Assembly (NCBI GenBank): GCA_045597845.1
Contig: JAZLKZ010000121.1
Span: forward strand, 1 to 64,000
DNA length: 64,000 nt
From: Colimorpha sp045597845
GTDB taxonomy: Bacteria; Bacteroidota; Bacteroidia; Bacteroidales; P3
Reading direction: 5' to 3'
Within the stretch, counting starts at the first letter, position 1. Each line of letters begins with the position of its first letter. The notes under the pieces are model-generated. The model ran no database searches. It had not been told where the DNA came from and saw only the letters and a list, made by a program, of their open reading frames with translations. The position numbers were made by a program, and so were the translations under genes. This document shows positions 40,931-49,994 of this stretch, piece after piece.

Positions 40931-42292
40931 TTGAGAAAGATTTTACTTGTCATAAAGCGGGAGTACCTTACGCGCGTACGGAAGACCTCGTTTTGGGTGC
41001 TGACTATTTTGGTCCCCATTTTGGTGGCGGGACTCTACGCAGTACCTATCATTCTTGCTGCCAAACCCTTGGAACAATCGCATGTGTTGGTAGTTGACGA
41101 GACTGATGTCTTTGTACAGGAGTTCCGTTCGTCCGAATCAATTTCCTATCACGACGCTGGAAGTTTGGAGTACGCAAAAAAACAAATCAAGAACGGTGAT
41201 AGCGCCGATGTAATTGTGTATATTCCAGCGCGCTCGAATACCATACCCAACGATGCTTTTATGTACTATTATTCCGACGAACCTTCGCTGAATGTTCAGT
41301 CGGATATTGAAAACCAATTGCAACGTATTCTCCGAGACCGAATCCTTCTGGATGTCCACGGCATTTCCCCAGACGACTACAATTTAATTACAAATACGCA
41401 TATTAAACTGCATACCAGCGATATAGAAACCGGTCGGGACGGATTCCTGGAGGTGAAGGTGGTGGTGGGCATCTTGCTGTCTTTGCTTGTCTTCATGGCG
41501 GTCTTTATTTTCGGTTCACAGGTAATGCGCGGCGTAATGGAGGAAAAGGGTAATAGAATTTTGGAAATCATCGTGTGTAGCGTAAAACCGTTCCAATTAA
41601 TGATGGGCAAGGTTGTTGGCGTGGGACTTGTAGGCCTGACTCAGTTTCTGCTTTGGGTGTTGCTTTCGAGTGTTGCCATGGTTGGCGTGGGCATTTCCAA
41701 CTCCGACCTGTTGGAAGAGGCTGCAGCCCGTCAAGAGATGACTTCGGTGGCTACCAAGGGATCCGAGGCGGTTGCGCAAATGGAAGCACAGCAACAAGCT
41801 GCTCCTATCTCAGATGCTGTTCAAGGGTTGACGGCGATCAATTTTCCACTGATAGTGGGCATGTTTTTGCTCTATTTCCTTGTCGGATATCTGCTTTATG
41901 CCACACTTTTTGCAGCGGCAGGTTCTTTGGTGGACAGCGAGACGGATTCGCAGCAGTTCACTTTGCCTATCACAGTTCCGCTGTTACTTTCCTTTTTGCT
42001 TCTCCCTGCGTTGATCAATGAACCGTCGGGAAGTTTGGCGCAATGGCTTTCCATCATCCCGTTTACCTCCCCCGTGGCAATGATGTTCCGCATCCCATTC
42101 GGAGTCCCGCTATGGCAAGTGCTGTTTTCTGTTGCGCTTTTACTCGCCACCTTCCTTTTGTGTGTTTGGCTGGCATCCAAGATTTACCGTTGGGGAATCT
42201 TGCACTATGGCAAGAGAACGACATATAGCGATACATGGAAGGCATTGAGAATGAAAAGACGAAAGAACGATTCGTTTCAAGAAGAAAATTGA
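40931..42292 (+). CDS. ABC-2 type permease (NatB-like)
   Basis: 453 aa, starting with a TTG codon at 40931 (read as Met: MRKILLVIKREYLTRVRKTSFW). The family's usual N-terminus sits exactly there, 4 bp after the ATPase stop. There is one N-terminal membrane segment (WVLTILVPILVAGLYAVPII), a periplasmic domain of about 150 residues, then five or six segments from residue 180 on. The ABC-2 pattern FIFGSQVMRGVMEEKGNRILE is present. An Ala/Gln-rich insertion (residues about 258-290) lies in an extracytoplasmic loop. Confidence 0.88.
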   Translation: MRKILLVIKREYLTRVRKTSFWVLTILVPILVAGLYAVPIILAAKPLEQSHVLVVDETDVFVQEFRSSESISYHDAGSLEYAKKQIKNGDSADVIVYIPARSNTIPNDAFMYYYSDEPSLNVQSDIENQLQRILRDRILLDVHGISPDDYNLITNTHIKLHTSDIETGRDGFLEVKVVVGILLSLLVFMAVFIFGSQVMRGVMEEKGNRILEIIVCSVKPFQLMMGKVVGVGLVGLTQFLLWVLLSSVAMVGVGISNSDLLEEAAARQEMTSVATKGSEAVAQMEAQQQAAPISDAVQGLTAINFPLIVGMFLLYFLVGYLLYATLFAAAGSLVDSETDSQQFTLPITVPLLLSFLLLPALINEPSGSLAQWLSIIPFTSPVAMMFRIPFGVPLWQVLFSVALLLATFLLCVWLASKIYRWGILHYGKRTTYSDTWKALRMKRRKNDSFQEEN

Positions 42293-42415
42293 AGAATAAC
42301 GATTTTTTCGGATGCTAAATAATTTAGTGTGTGTGCGTTGTGGATTTTAACATTAACAATTGTTAAATATTTTTTCTGATTGTGATAAAAATCGTAACTT
42401 TACAACCAGAAAGAA

Positions 42416-44290
42416 ATGAAAGAAAAACGTTGGTTATTAAAGAAAGACTATGAAATAGAGGATGTTGACAGACTTGCAGAATCGTTGGGCGTAGATAGAA
42501 TAATTGCTACGTTGTTGGTAGAACGTGGCATAACTACCTTTGAAGAAGCAAAACGTTTCTTCCGTCCGAGTTTAGACCAGCTACATGATCCGTTCCTGAT
42601 GAAGGATATGGAACGTGCGGTAGAGCGTATAAATGAAGCCATTCAGAACAAGGAACGCATCCTTATTTATGGTGATTATGATGTCGATGGAACCTCGGCA
42701 GTGGCCTTGGTGTACTCCTATTTCCATTCGTTGACGTCAAATATTGATTTTTATATTCCGGATCGTGATACCGAAGGTTATGGTATCTCGTTCAAAGGCA
42801 TTGATTATGCGCACGAAACTGGCGTGAAATTAATCATTGCGCTGGATTGTGGTATTAAGGCTATTGAACAGGTCGATTACGCCAATCAGTACGGCATTGA
42901 CTGTATTATCGGCGACCACCATCTGCCAGGAGAGACTCTTCCTGCTGCGGTAGCTGTACTCGACCCTAAACGAGAAGACTGTCCATATCCATACAAGGAA
43001 CTCTCGGGCTGCGGCATTGGTTTCAAGATTATTGAGGCCCATCTGAAGAAAATAACGGGAGTCGGACTTTCCGACAATCCCGATGCGCTCAGTGAGCACC
43101 AGCGCCAGGTACAGGAAGCATTGAAACTACACTTGCTTAAATATCTCGATTTGGTGGTCGTCAGCATCGCTTCCGACATTGTCCCGATTACTGGAGAGAA
43201 CCGCGTGCTTGCGGCATTTGGCTTGAAGGTCATCAACACCCATCCGCGCCCAGGCATTGAAGCTCTTTTACGCTATGGGCATATCTCTCCGAGAGTGGCT
43301 GCACCTACTTCCGCCAACTGCACGGCACCTCATGGTACTGATGCTGCGCCCCAGCAAATGGGCGGTTATTTTGAAAAAGAACTCACCATCAGTGATTTGG
43401 TGTTTCTGGTGGGTCCGAGAATCAATGCGGCGGGACGAATTCACGATGCACGCGACTCTGTATGGCTTTTGTTGCTTGAAGACAAGGAGCAAGCCAAGGA
43501 AAAGGCAGCGGCCATCAACGATTACAACCAAGAACGCAAGGAACTCGACTCCACGGCGACAAAGGATGCTCAAAGCAGAATCGATTCCAGTGAAGTCCTT
43601 CGGGAACGCAGGTCTATAGTGCTTTATGATGAACAATGGCATAAAGGTGTGGTAGGAATTGTGGCTTCAAGATTGGTGGAGGCTTATTACAAGCCAGCCA
43701 TCGTTTTTACGCGTTCCGCTGAGGATATGTTGGTGGGTTCGGCACGTTCCATCAAGGAGTTCGATATCCATACCGCTTTGGAACAATGCAGCGATCTTCT
43801 GGAACATTTCGGTGGCCACAAATGTGCCGCAGGAGTGTCGTTGAAACCTGAGAATTACGAGCGTTTTGTGGAACGTTTTGAACAGATAGTTTGTGAGATG
43901 ATGCCTCCTCAAGCAGTGATGCCCGAAATCGAGATTGATGCAGAGGTTAGCTTTTCGGAACATATCACTGCCAAGAACTTGCGAATTCTTAAGCAGTTTT
44001 CTCCTTTTGGACCAGGAAATGACATCCCGATTTTCCGCTCCAATAATTTGGTGGACACGGGAATGCCTTCGCCTCGTATCGTTGGACAAAACCATCTGAA
44101 GTTTTCGGCCATTCAATTGGATGCACGTTCTCGCTCCTATCCTGCCATCGCTTTTAAGCAGGCGGAGCATTATGAGAGAATCAAGCATGGCGAATCTTTC
44201 GATTTGTGTTATCATTTGGAAGAAAACTATTGGAACGGGAAAACGGAAATCCAATTGAATGTGAAGGATATACGTTTCCACGATGCATAA
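42416..44290 (+). CDS. recJ: Single-stranded-DNA-specific 5'-3' exonuclease RecJ
   Basis: 624 aa. DHH-family nuclease of recombination and repair. Motif I is LIYGDYDVDGTSAVAL, motif II is IIALDCG, motif III is IIGDHHLPG (D-H-H). The DHHA1 part has GGHKCAAGVSL. Length is close to the family's usual 560-620. A proline/alanine/threonine-rich insertion, PTSANCTAPHGTDAAPQQ at about 300-318, is unusual and probably a loop. It begins 123 bp after the ABC permease. Confidence 0.94.
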   Translation: MKEKRWLLKKDYEIEDVDRLAESLGVDRIIATLLVERGITTFEEAKRFFRPSLDQLHDPFLMKDMERAVERINEAIQNKERILIYGDYDVDGTSAVALVYSYFHSLTSNIDFYIPDRDTEGYGISFKGIDYAHETGVKLIIALDCGIKAIEQVDYANQYGIDCIIGDHHLPGETLPAAVAVLDPKREDCPYPYKELSGCGIGFKIIEAHLKKITGVGLSDNPDALSEHQRQVQEALKLHLLKYLDLVVVSIASDIVPITGENRVLAAFGLKVINTHPRPGIEALLRYGHISPRVAAPTSANCTAPHGTDAAPQQMGGYFEKELTISDLVFLVGPRINAAGRIHDARDSVWLLLLEDKEQAKEKAAAINDYNQERKELDSTATKDAQSRIDSSEVLRERRSIVLYDEQWHKGVVGIVASRLVEAYYKPAIVFTRSAEDMLVGSARSIKEFDIHTALEQCSDLLEHFGGHKCAAGVSLKPENYERFVERFEQIVCEMMPPQAVMPEIEIDAEVSFSEHITAKNLRILKQFSPFGPGNDIPIFRSNNLVDTGMPSPRIVGQNHLKFSAIQLDARSRSYPAIAFKQAEHYERIKHGESFDLCYHLEENYWNGKTEIQLNVKDIRFHDA

Positions 44291-44407
44291 GAAATTAGAC
44301 GTAAGACGATTGTCAAAGTGTAGAATGTGGGATTAAGATTGTGGGGCGGATCTCCCAATCACCACTTATTTCTTCAATTCTCGGTTTACTGATTACAATT
44401 ATCAATT

Positions 44408-46072
44408 ATGGACGACAAGAAAATCATATTCTCAATGGTCGGCGTAGGGAAGATCATTCCTCCTTCACGCCAAATCTTAAAAGATATCTACCTTTCCTTC
44501 TTCTATGGTGCCAAGATTGGCATCATTGGTCTCAATGGTTCAGGAAAATCTTCCTTGCTGAAGATTATCGCCGGCGTTGACAAAGACTACCAAGGCGAGG
44601 TTGTTTTCTCACCGGGCTATAGTGTTGGCTATCTGGAACAGGAACCCAAGCTTGATGACAGCAAAACCGTGCGCGAAGTGGTGCAGGAGGCTGTTCAGGA
44701 AACCGTGGATTTGCTGAAGGAATATGAAGAAGTCAACAATGCTTTCGCTGACCCAGATGCCGATATGGAGAAACTCTGCGAACGCCAGGGCGAGTTGACG
44801 GAGTTGCTTGACCAACACGACGCTTGGACGTTGGACAGCCGCTTGGATCGCGCCATGGATGCACTCCGTTGCCCCGATGACGACCAGTTGGTGAAAAATC
44901 TTTCTGGTGGCGAACGTCGCCGCGTGGCATTGTGCCGTTTGCTGCTGCAAGAGCCAGATATTCTGTTGCTTGATGAGCCGACCAACCATTTGGACGCAGA
45001 GAGTATCGAGTGGCTGGAACAACATCTGCGTCAATATAAGGGCACTGTTATCGCTGTCACCCACGACCGCTATTTCTTGGACAATGTGGCTGGTTGGATT
45101 TTGGAACTTGACCGCGGCGAGGGTATTCCTTGGCAGGGAAACTATTCTTCATGGCTGGACCAGAAAACGCAACGTTTGGCGATGGAGGAAAAGCAGGAAA
45201 GCAAACGTCGCAAGACTCTGCAACGCGAGTTGGAGTGGGTGCGAATGGCGCCTAAGGCGCGTCACGCCAAAGGTAAGGCTCGTTTGGCAGCCTACGACAG
45301 GATGATGAACGAGGACGTGAAAGAGAAGGAGCAGAATCTGGAAATTTTCATTCCCAACGGCCCACGTTTGGGCAACAAGGTCTTGGAAGTGGAAGGTGTC
45401 AGCAAGGCGTTTGGCGACAAACTCTTGTACGAGAACCTGACTTTCTCTTTGCCGCCTGCCGGTATTGTGGGCGTTATCGGACCCAACGGCTGCGGTAAAA
45501 CCACGTTGTTCCGCTTGATTATGGGTTTGGAGCAACCCGATACGGGAACTTTCTCCGTAGGCGAAACCGTAAAGATAGGCTATGTGGATCAGCAGCATGT
45601 GCAGATTGACCCTGAAAAGAGTGTCTGGGAGGTCGTCTCGGAAGGAAACGAGCAGATTCAGATGGGTGGAAGATTGATCAATTCCAGAGCCTATATTTCG
45701 CGCTTTAATTTCTCGGGTAACGACCAGAGCAAGAAGGCTGGCGTGCTGTCGGGTGGCGAGCGCAATCGCTTGCATCTTGCATTGACGCTCAAGAGCGAAG
45801 CCAATGTCTTGCTCCTCGATGAACCTACCAACGACATCGATGTCAATACCATGCGTGCGTTGGAGGAAGGTTTGGAGAACTTTGCCGGTTGTGCGGTTGT
45901 CATCAGCCACGACCGCTGGTTTTTGGACAGAATCTGTACGCATATCCTCGCTTTCGAGGGCGATTCTCAAGTCTATTTCTTCGAAGGCAGCTACAGCGAA
46001 TACGAAGAAAACCGGCGCAAGCGTTTGGGTGACGACACTCCTCATAGATTGCATTACAAGAAATTGATGTAG
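44408..46072 (+). CDS. ettA: Energy-dependent translational throttle protein EttA (ABC-F)
   Basis: 554 aa, the length of E. coli EttA (555). Two ABC domains: Walker A GLNGSGKSSLL and GPNGCGKTTLF; signatures NLSGGERRRV and LSGGERNRLH; Walker B LLLDEPTNHLD and LLLDEPTNDID. The linker between them (QRELEWVRMAPKARHAKGKA) is the P-site tRNA interaction motif, and the arm is short as in EttA. Cytosolic; binds the ribosomal E site and gates translation by ATP/ADP ratio. Followed 3 bp later by a small secreted-protein gene. Confidence 0.92.
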   Translation: MDDKKIIFSMVGVGKIIPPSRQILKDIYLSFFYGAKIGIIGLNGSGKSSLLKIIAGVDKDYQGEVVFSPGYSVGYLEQEPKLDDSKTVREVVQEAVQETVDLLKEYEEVNNAFADPDADMEKLCERQGELTELLDQHDAWTLDSRLDRAMDALRCPDDDQLVKNLSGGERRRVALCRLLLQEPDILLLDEPTNHLDAESIEWLEQHLRQYKGTVIAVTHDRYFLDNVAGWILELDRGEGIPWQGNYSSWLDQKTQRLAMEEKQESKRRKTLQRELEWVRMAPKARHAKGKARLAAYDRMMNEDVKEKEQNLEIFIPNGPRLGNKVLEVEGVSKAFGDKLLYENLTFSLPPAGIVGVIGPNGCGKTTLFRLIMGLEQPDTGTFSVGETVKIGYVDQQHVQIDPEKSVWEVVSEGNEQIQMGGRLINSRAYISRFNFSGNDQSKKAGVLSGGERNRLHLALTLKSEANVLLLDEPTNDIDVNTMRALEEGLENFAGCAVVISHDRWFLDRICTHILAFEGDSQVYFFEGSYSEYEENRRKRLGDDTPHRLHYKKLM

Positions 46073-46075
46073 GCT

Positions 46076-46531
46076 ATGCGCTCAACATTCTTTGCATTAG
46101 TCGGATGCTTATGGCTATCTCTTTTGCCTTTGGAAAGTTGGGGCCAGGCACCTCAATGTACCTACGATGAGACAGGACGACTGATTTCATCGAAGCACAA
46201 CATTTACGACAACAAGGACAATTTGGCTGTCGCTGTGGTGTATCATTATGGCGAGAAAGGTGTTGTGGAGGAACGGCAGTTGATTTCCTACGATGCGCAG
46301 CAGCGTCTCAGCAAGCGTATGATTTATTCAGCCGATGAGGTGCTGTTGATGGAGGAATCGTTCAAATACGACAAAAGGGGCAATCTTGTCAAGCATGTGC
46401 AATACCTCTACGATGAAGGGAAACAAAAAGTTGTGGAGGCCCGTCGTTATCGCTACTCCAAGGATGGCAAGGTGTTGCATTGTAGTTATTACCTTGACGG
46501 AAAGCTCTATTTTGAGCAAGACGGAGAATAG
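46076..46531 (+). CDS. Small secreted protein with YD-like repeats, 151 aa
   Basis: Signal peptide MRSTFFALVGCLWLSLLPLE, cleavage near SWGQA. The mature part has short strand repeats of the form Y-D-x-x-G-x-L/x-V (TYDETGRLISSKHN, FKYDKRGNLVKHVQY, RYSKDGKVLHCSYYL), like the YD/RHS or MORN-like repeats of Bacteroidales surface proteins. Function unknown. The start lies 3 bp after the ettA stop, so it is probably co-transcribed. Confidence 0.7.
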   Translation: MRSTFFALVGCLWLSLLPLESWGQAPQCTYDETGRLISSKHNIYDNKDNLAVAVVYHYGEKGVVEERQLISYDAQQRLSKRMIYSADEVLLMEESFKYDKRGNLVKHVQYLYDEGKQKVVEARRYRYSKDGKVLHCSYYLDGKLYFEQDGE

Positions 46532-46557
46532 GGTAGGGTTTATTGAATTTGTTGAAA

Positions 46558-46599
46558 TAAAGAGAGGCGGGCGCGCATTGCGCGACCGCCTCTCTTTTT
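46558..46599. terminator. Terminator between the secreted-protein gene and scpA
   Basis: AGAGAGGCGG (46561-46570) pairs with CCGCCTCTCT (46586-46595); an inner GCGCGCA/TGCGCG extends the hairpin; T-run follows. The two flanking genes converge here. Confidence 0.85.
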
Positions 46600-46641
46600 A
46601 TGTTGTTGAGGAATTGATTCTCAATCAACGATCATTACTGA

Positions 46642-48792
46642 CTATTTTCTTGCAGCAAGGAGAATTTCCATCATCTTGATGGCGCTCTCGCTGATGACGG
46701 AACCAGGTCCGAAGATTGCGGCTGCTCCAGCTTGGAACAGGAAGTCGTAGTCCTGTGGAGGAATAACGCCACCTACGACGACCATGATGTCGTCACGTCC
46801 GAGTTTCTTAAGTTCTTCGATAACCTGAGGCACGAGAGTCTTGTGTCCAGCAGCAAGAGAGCTGACACCCAAAATGTGTACGTCGTTTTCCACTGCCTGT
46901 TTTGCAGCCTCTGCGGGGGTCTGGAAGAGCGGACCCATATCAACGTCAAATCCGAGGTCGGCATAGCTGGTGGCTACAACCTTGGCGCCACGGTCGTGAC
47001 CGTCCTGTCCCATCTTGGCAACCATGATACGAGGACGACGTCCTTCGAGTTTTGCAAATTCGTCGGTGAGTGCCTGAGCCTTCTTGAAGCTCTCGCTGTC
47101 TTTGGTTTGAGTGCTATACACGTTGCTGATAAGATTGATTTTTGCTTTGTAACGGCCGTAAACTTTTTCGAGGGCGTAGCTGATTTCACCCAAGGAAGCG
47201 CGCTTGCGAGCGGCGTCGATGGAGAGTTCCAGCAAGTTGCCTTTGCCGGTCTTGGCGCATTCGGTCAGAGCGTCGAGCGCTGCCTGAACGGCGTTGTTGT
47301 CGCGTTCTGCGCGCAGCTTTGCGAGACGCTCAATCTGAGCCTTGCGAACGGCGGTGTTGTCAACTTCGAGGGTCTCGATAGGATCTTCGTGGTCGAGACG
47401 GTATTTGTTGATACCTACGATGGTATCAACGTTGCTGTCGATGCGGCTTTGTTTGCGGGCGGAAGCCTCTTCAATACGCATCTTGGGAATTCCGCTCTCG
47501 ATTGCCTTGGCCATGCCGCCCAGCTTCTCGATTTCCTGGATGTGAGCCCAAGCTCGGTGAGCGATTTCGTGGGTAAGGGTCTCAATATAGTAGCTGCCAG
47601 CCCATGGGTCAACCACGCGGCATACGTTGGTTTCTTCCTGAATGTAGATTTGGGTGTTACGTGCGATACGCGCGCTGAAGTCGGTGGGCAGTGCGATGGC
47701 TTCGTCCAAAGCGTTGGTGTGGAGGCTCTGGGTGTGGCCGAGGGCTGCGCCCATGGCTTCGATGCAGGTACGAGCTACGTTGTTGAAAGGATCCTGCTCG
47801 GTGAGTGACCAGCCAGAGGTCTGGCAGTGGGTGCGTAGTGCGAGGGATTTTGGGTTTTTGGGGTTGAATTGGCTGACAATCTTAGCCCAGAGCATACGAG
47901 CGGCGCGCATCTTGGCGATTTCCATGAAGTGGTTCATGCCTACCCCCCAGAAGAAGCTCAAACGGGGAGCGAAGTCGTCAACACTCATGCCTGCGTTGAT
48001 ACCGGCGCGGAGGTATTCCAAACCGTCGGCGAGGGTGTAAGCCAGCTCGATGTCGGCTGTAGCTCCAGCCTCCTGCATGTGGTAGCCGGAGATGGAGATG
48101 CTGTTGAACTTGGGCATGTGCTTTGAAGTGTATTCAAAGATGTCGGCGATAATCTTCATGGAAGGCAGAGGAGGATAAATGTAGGTGTTGCGCACCATGA
48201 ACTCCTTGAGAATGTCGTTCTGGATGGTACCCTGCAACTGCTCCTGACTTACGCCCTGCTCTTCAGCTGCGATGATGTAGAAGGAGAGGATGGGCAATAC
48301 AGCGCCGTTCATGGTCATGGATACGGACATCTTGTCGAGCGGAATCTGGTCGAAGAGAATCTTCATGTCCAAAATGCTGTCGATGGCCACGCCAGCCTTG
48401 CCGACGTCACCAACCACACGTTCGTGGTCAGAGTCGTAACCACGGTGAGTGGCCAAGTCGAAGGCGCAGCTCAGGCCCTTCTGACCAGCGGCGATGTTGC
48501 GACGGTAGAAAGCGTTGCTCTCCTCAGCGGTGGAGAAACCTGCGTATTGGCGAATGGTCCAAGGACGCATCACATACATCGTGCTGTAAGGTCCGCGGAG
48601 GTAAGGTGCGATGCCTGCTGCATAGTTGAGGTGCTCCATGCCCTCAAGGTCTTTCTTGCCGTAAGCGGGCTTGACATCAATCTGTTCTGGAGTTTTCCAG
48701 CCCTTCTCGATATGGTTTTCTTTCTCCCATTGCTCAAAGGATTGTTTTTCGCCTTGAGCCTTGAAATCAACTTTTGAAAAATCTGGTCTCAT
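46642..48792 (-). CDS. scpA: Methylmalonyl-CoA mutase, large subunit
   Basis: 716 aa. Interconverts succinyl-CoA and R-methylmalonyl-CoA on adenosylcobalamin in the propionate pathway. The N-terminal TIM barrel has LRGPYSTMYVMRPWTIRQYA, AFDLATHRGYDSD and RTHCQTSGWSL. The C-terminal B12 domain has the cobalt-ligand motif D-x-H-x-x-G in KMGQDGHDRGAKVVA, then GVSSLAAGHKTLVPQ. Length is standard. The small-subunit gene, normally next to it, is not present on either side: downstream is the convergent secreted-protein gene and upstream a spacer then miaA. Confidence 0.95.
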   Translation of the reverse strand: MRPDFSKVDFKAQGEKQSFEQWEKENHIEKGWKTPEQIDVKPAYGKKDLEGMEHLNYAAGIAPYLRGPYSTMYVMRPWTIRQYAGFSTAEESNAFYRRNIAAGQKGLSCAFDLATHRGYDSDHERVVGDVGKAGVAIDSILDMKILFDQIPLDKMSVSMTMNGAVLPILSFYIIAAEEQGVSQEQLQGTIQNDILKEFMVRNTYIYPPLPSMKIIADIFEYTSKHMPKFNSISISGYHMQEAGATADIELAYTLADGLEYLRAGINAGMSVDDFAPRLSFFWGVGMNHFMEIAKMRAARMLWAKIVSQFNPKNPKSLALRTHCQTSGWSLTEQDPFNNVARTCIEAMGAALGHTQSLHTNALDEAIALPTDFSARIARNTQIYIQEETNVCRVVDPWAGSYYIETLTHEIAHRAWAHIQEIEKLGGMAKAIESGIPKMRIEEASARKQSRIDSNVDTIVGINKYRLDHEDPIETLEVDNTAVRKAQIERLAKLRAERDNNAVQAALDALTECAKTGKGNLLELSIDAARKRASLGEISYALEKVYGRYKAKINLISNVYSTQTKDSESFKKAQALTDEFAKLEGRRPRIMVAKMGQDGHDRGAKVVATSYADLGFDVDMGPLFQTPAEAAKQAVENDVHILGVSSLAAGHKTLVPQVIEELKKLGRDDIMVVVGGVIPPQDYDFLFQAGAAAIFGPGSVISESAIKMMEILLAARK

Positions 48793-48833
48793 TATCAGTA
48801 TTTTATATTATTATTGACAATATATGTAAAATG

Positions 48834-48841
48834 CAAATATA
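48834..48841 (-). promoter_or_regulatory. -7 box of scpA
   Basis: TATATTTG on the minus strand, 41 bp before the scpA start. It fits TAnnTTTG, which supports scpA being transcribed on its own. Confidence 0.5.
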
Positions 48842-48971
48842 AGATTTTTTTTGCGAATAAAAAAACATACACCATTTAAGCGTGTTAAATGCGTGTAAAG
48901 TGATGAAAAATAAGGCTTATCGACGTAGGCGAGGAGGGTGGCAACAATCTCGGGGGTGTTGCCATTTTGAG

Positions 48972-49886
48972 CTATATTTTGTGGTAGAATGCGATAACTG
49001 CTTCAACTTTGTCCTCGAATGGCAGTTCTCCGTTAATCCAATGAATGTTGGCACCGTTGCGTTCCATACGGCGAAACCAAGTCATCTGTCGTTTGGAGAA
49101 ACGACGAATGTCGGTATAGAGATGCTCATACATCTCGTCGTAGCTACATTGATTTGTGAGATATCTTGTCAAGTGTTTGTATTCCAAGCCATACTTGAGC
49201 AATCTTTCGGTGGGGACGCCGTCATCGATAAGTTGTTGCACCTCCTCAATCATTCCTTCTTGGAGCCGTTGGCGCAGTCTTTGTCCGATGCGTTCAATGA
49301 CAGTTTCGCGAGGGTAGCGGACACCGATGATTCGGTGGTCCATTTTTGGAATGCGTACATATTGCTCTGGTTCTTTTTGATGGAACTCTTGTATTTCCAA
49401 GGCTCGGAGCAGCCTGTCGCGAGTCTCCGTATCGGTATGGTTGTGGAGCTTGATGTAGCTTTTCAGCCGTTCGGTTAGCTCTTCGTCAGAAAATGCCTCC
49501 TGCTGTTTTCTGTATTCCTCGTCGATTGGTGCTGTGGGCAGTTGGTATGAGCTAACAATGGAATCAATATAGAGTCCGGTTCCGCCGCAAAGAATGGGTT
49601 GGTGTCCATTTGAGCGGATTTTTTCGTAGGCTTCGAGAAAGTCGTTTTGGAATTGAAAGACGTTGTATTCCTCACCGGCATCGCGTATGTCGATTAGGTG
49701 GTAGGGAATGGGAGTTCCGTGAACGGTGTAGTCTGAGAGATCTTTGCCCGAACCGATGTCCATCTTGCGGAAAACCTGTCGCGAGTCGGCGCTGATGATT
49801 TCACCATGCAGCCGATAGGCCACTTCTGCGGCAAGAGCAGTCTTGCCGCATGCGGTGGGTCCGGTAATGGTCAATAAAATTGACAC
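48972..49886 (-). CDS. miaA: tRNA dimethylallyltransferase
   Basis: 304 aa. Transfers a dimethylallyl group to A37 of tRNAs reading U-starting codons. P-loop GPTACGKTALA, then GEIISADSRQVFRKMDIGSG (D-S-R-Q-V), GGTGLYIDSIV (G-T-x-L-Y), RLKSYI, and the C-terminal RQMTWFRRM. Complete and of usual length. Between scpA and the PorE-like gene, all on the minus strand, each with enough space for its own promoter. Confidence 0.95.
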   Translation of the reverse strand: MSILLTITGPTACGKTALAAEVAYRLHGEIISADSRQVFRKMDIGSGKDLSDYTVHGTPIPYHLIDIRDAGEEYNVFQFQNDFLEAYEKIRSNGHQPILCGGTGLYIDSIVSSYQLPTAPIDEEYRKQQEAFSDEELTERLKSYIKLHNHTDTETRDRLLRALEIQEFHQKEPEQYVRIPKMDHRIIGVRYPRETVIERIGQRLRQRLQEGMIEEVQQLIDDGVPTERLLKYGLEYKHLTRYLTNQCSYDEMYEHLYTDIRRFSKRQMTWFRRMERNGANIHWINGELPFEDKVEAVIAFYHKI

Positions 49887-49994
49887 GGATATGTGTTTAG
49901 AGTTTGGAACGATGATGTAGAATTAAAACGTTTTGGGATTTAGACGGTGTGTCCACTCTAAACCCTATACGCTGCATCCTACAGTCTCATTCCG

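Noticed and set aside
46732..47808. 358-codon plus-strand frame opposite scpA
   Set aside because: Shadow of scpA, whose motifs on the other strand are complete.
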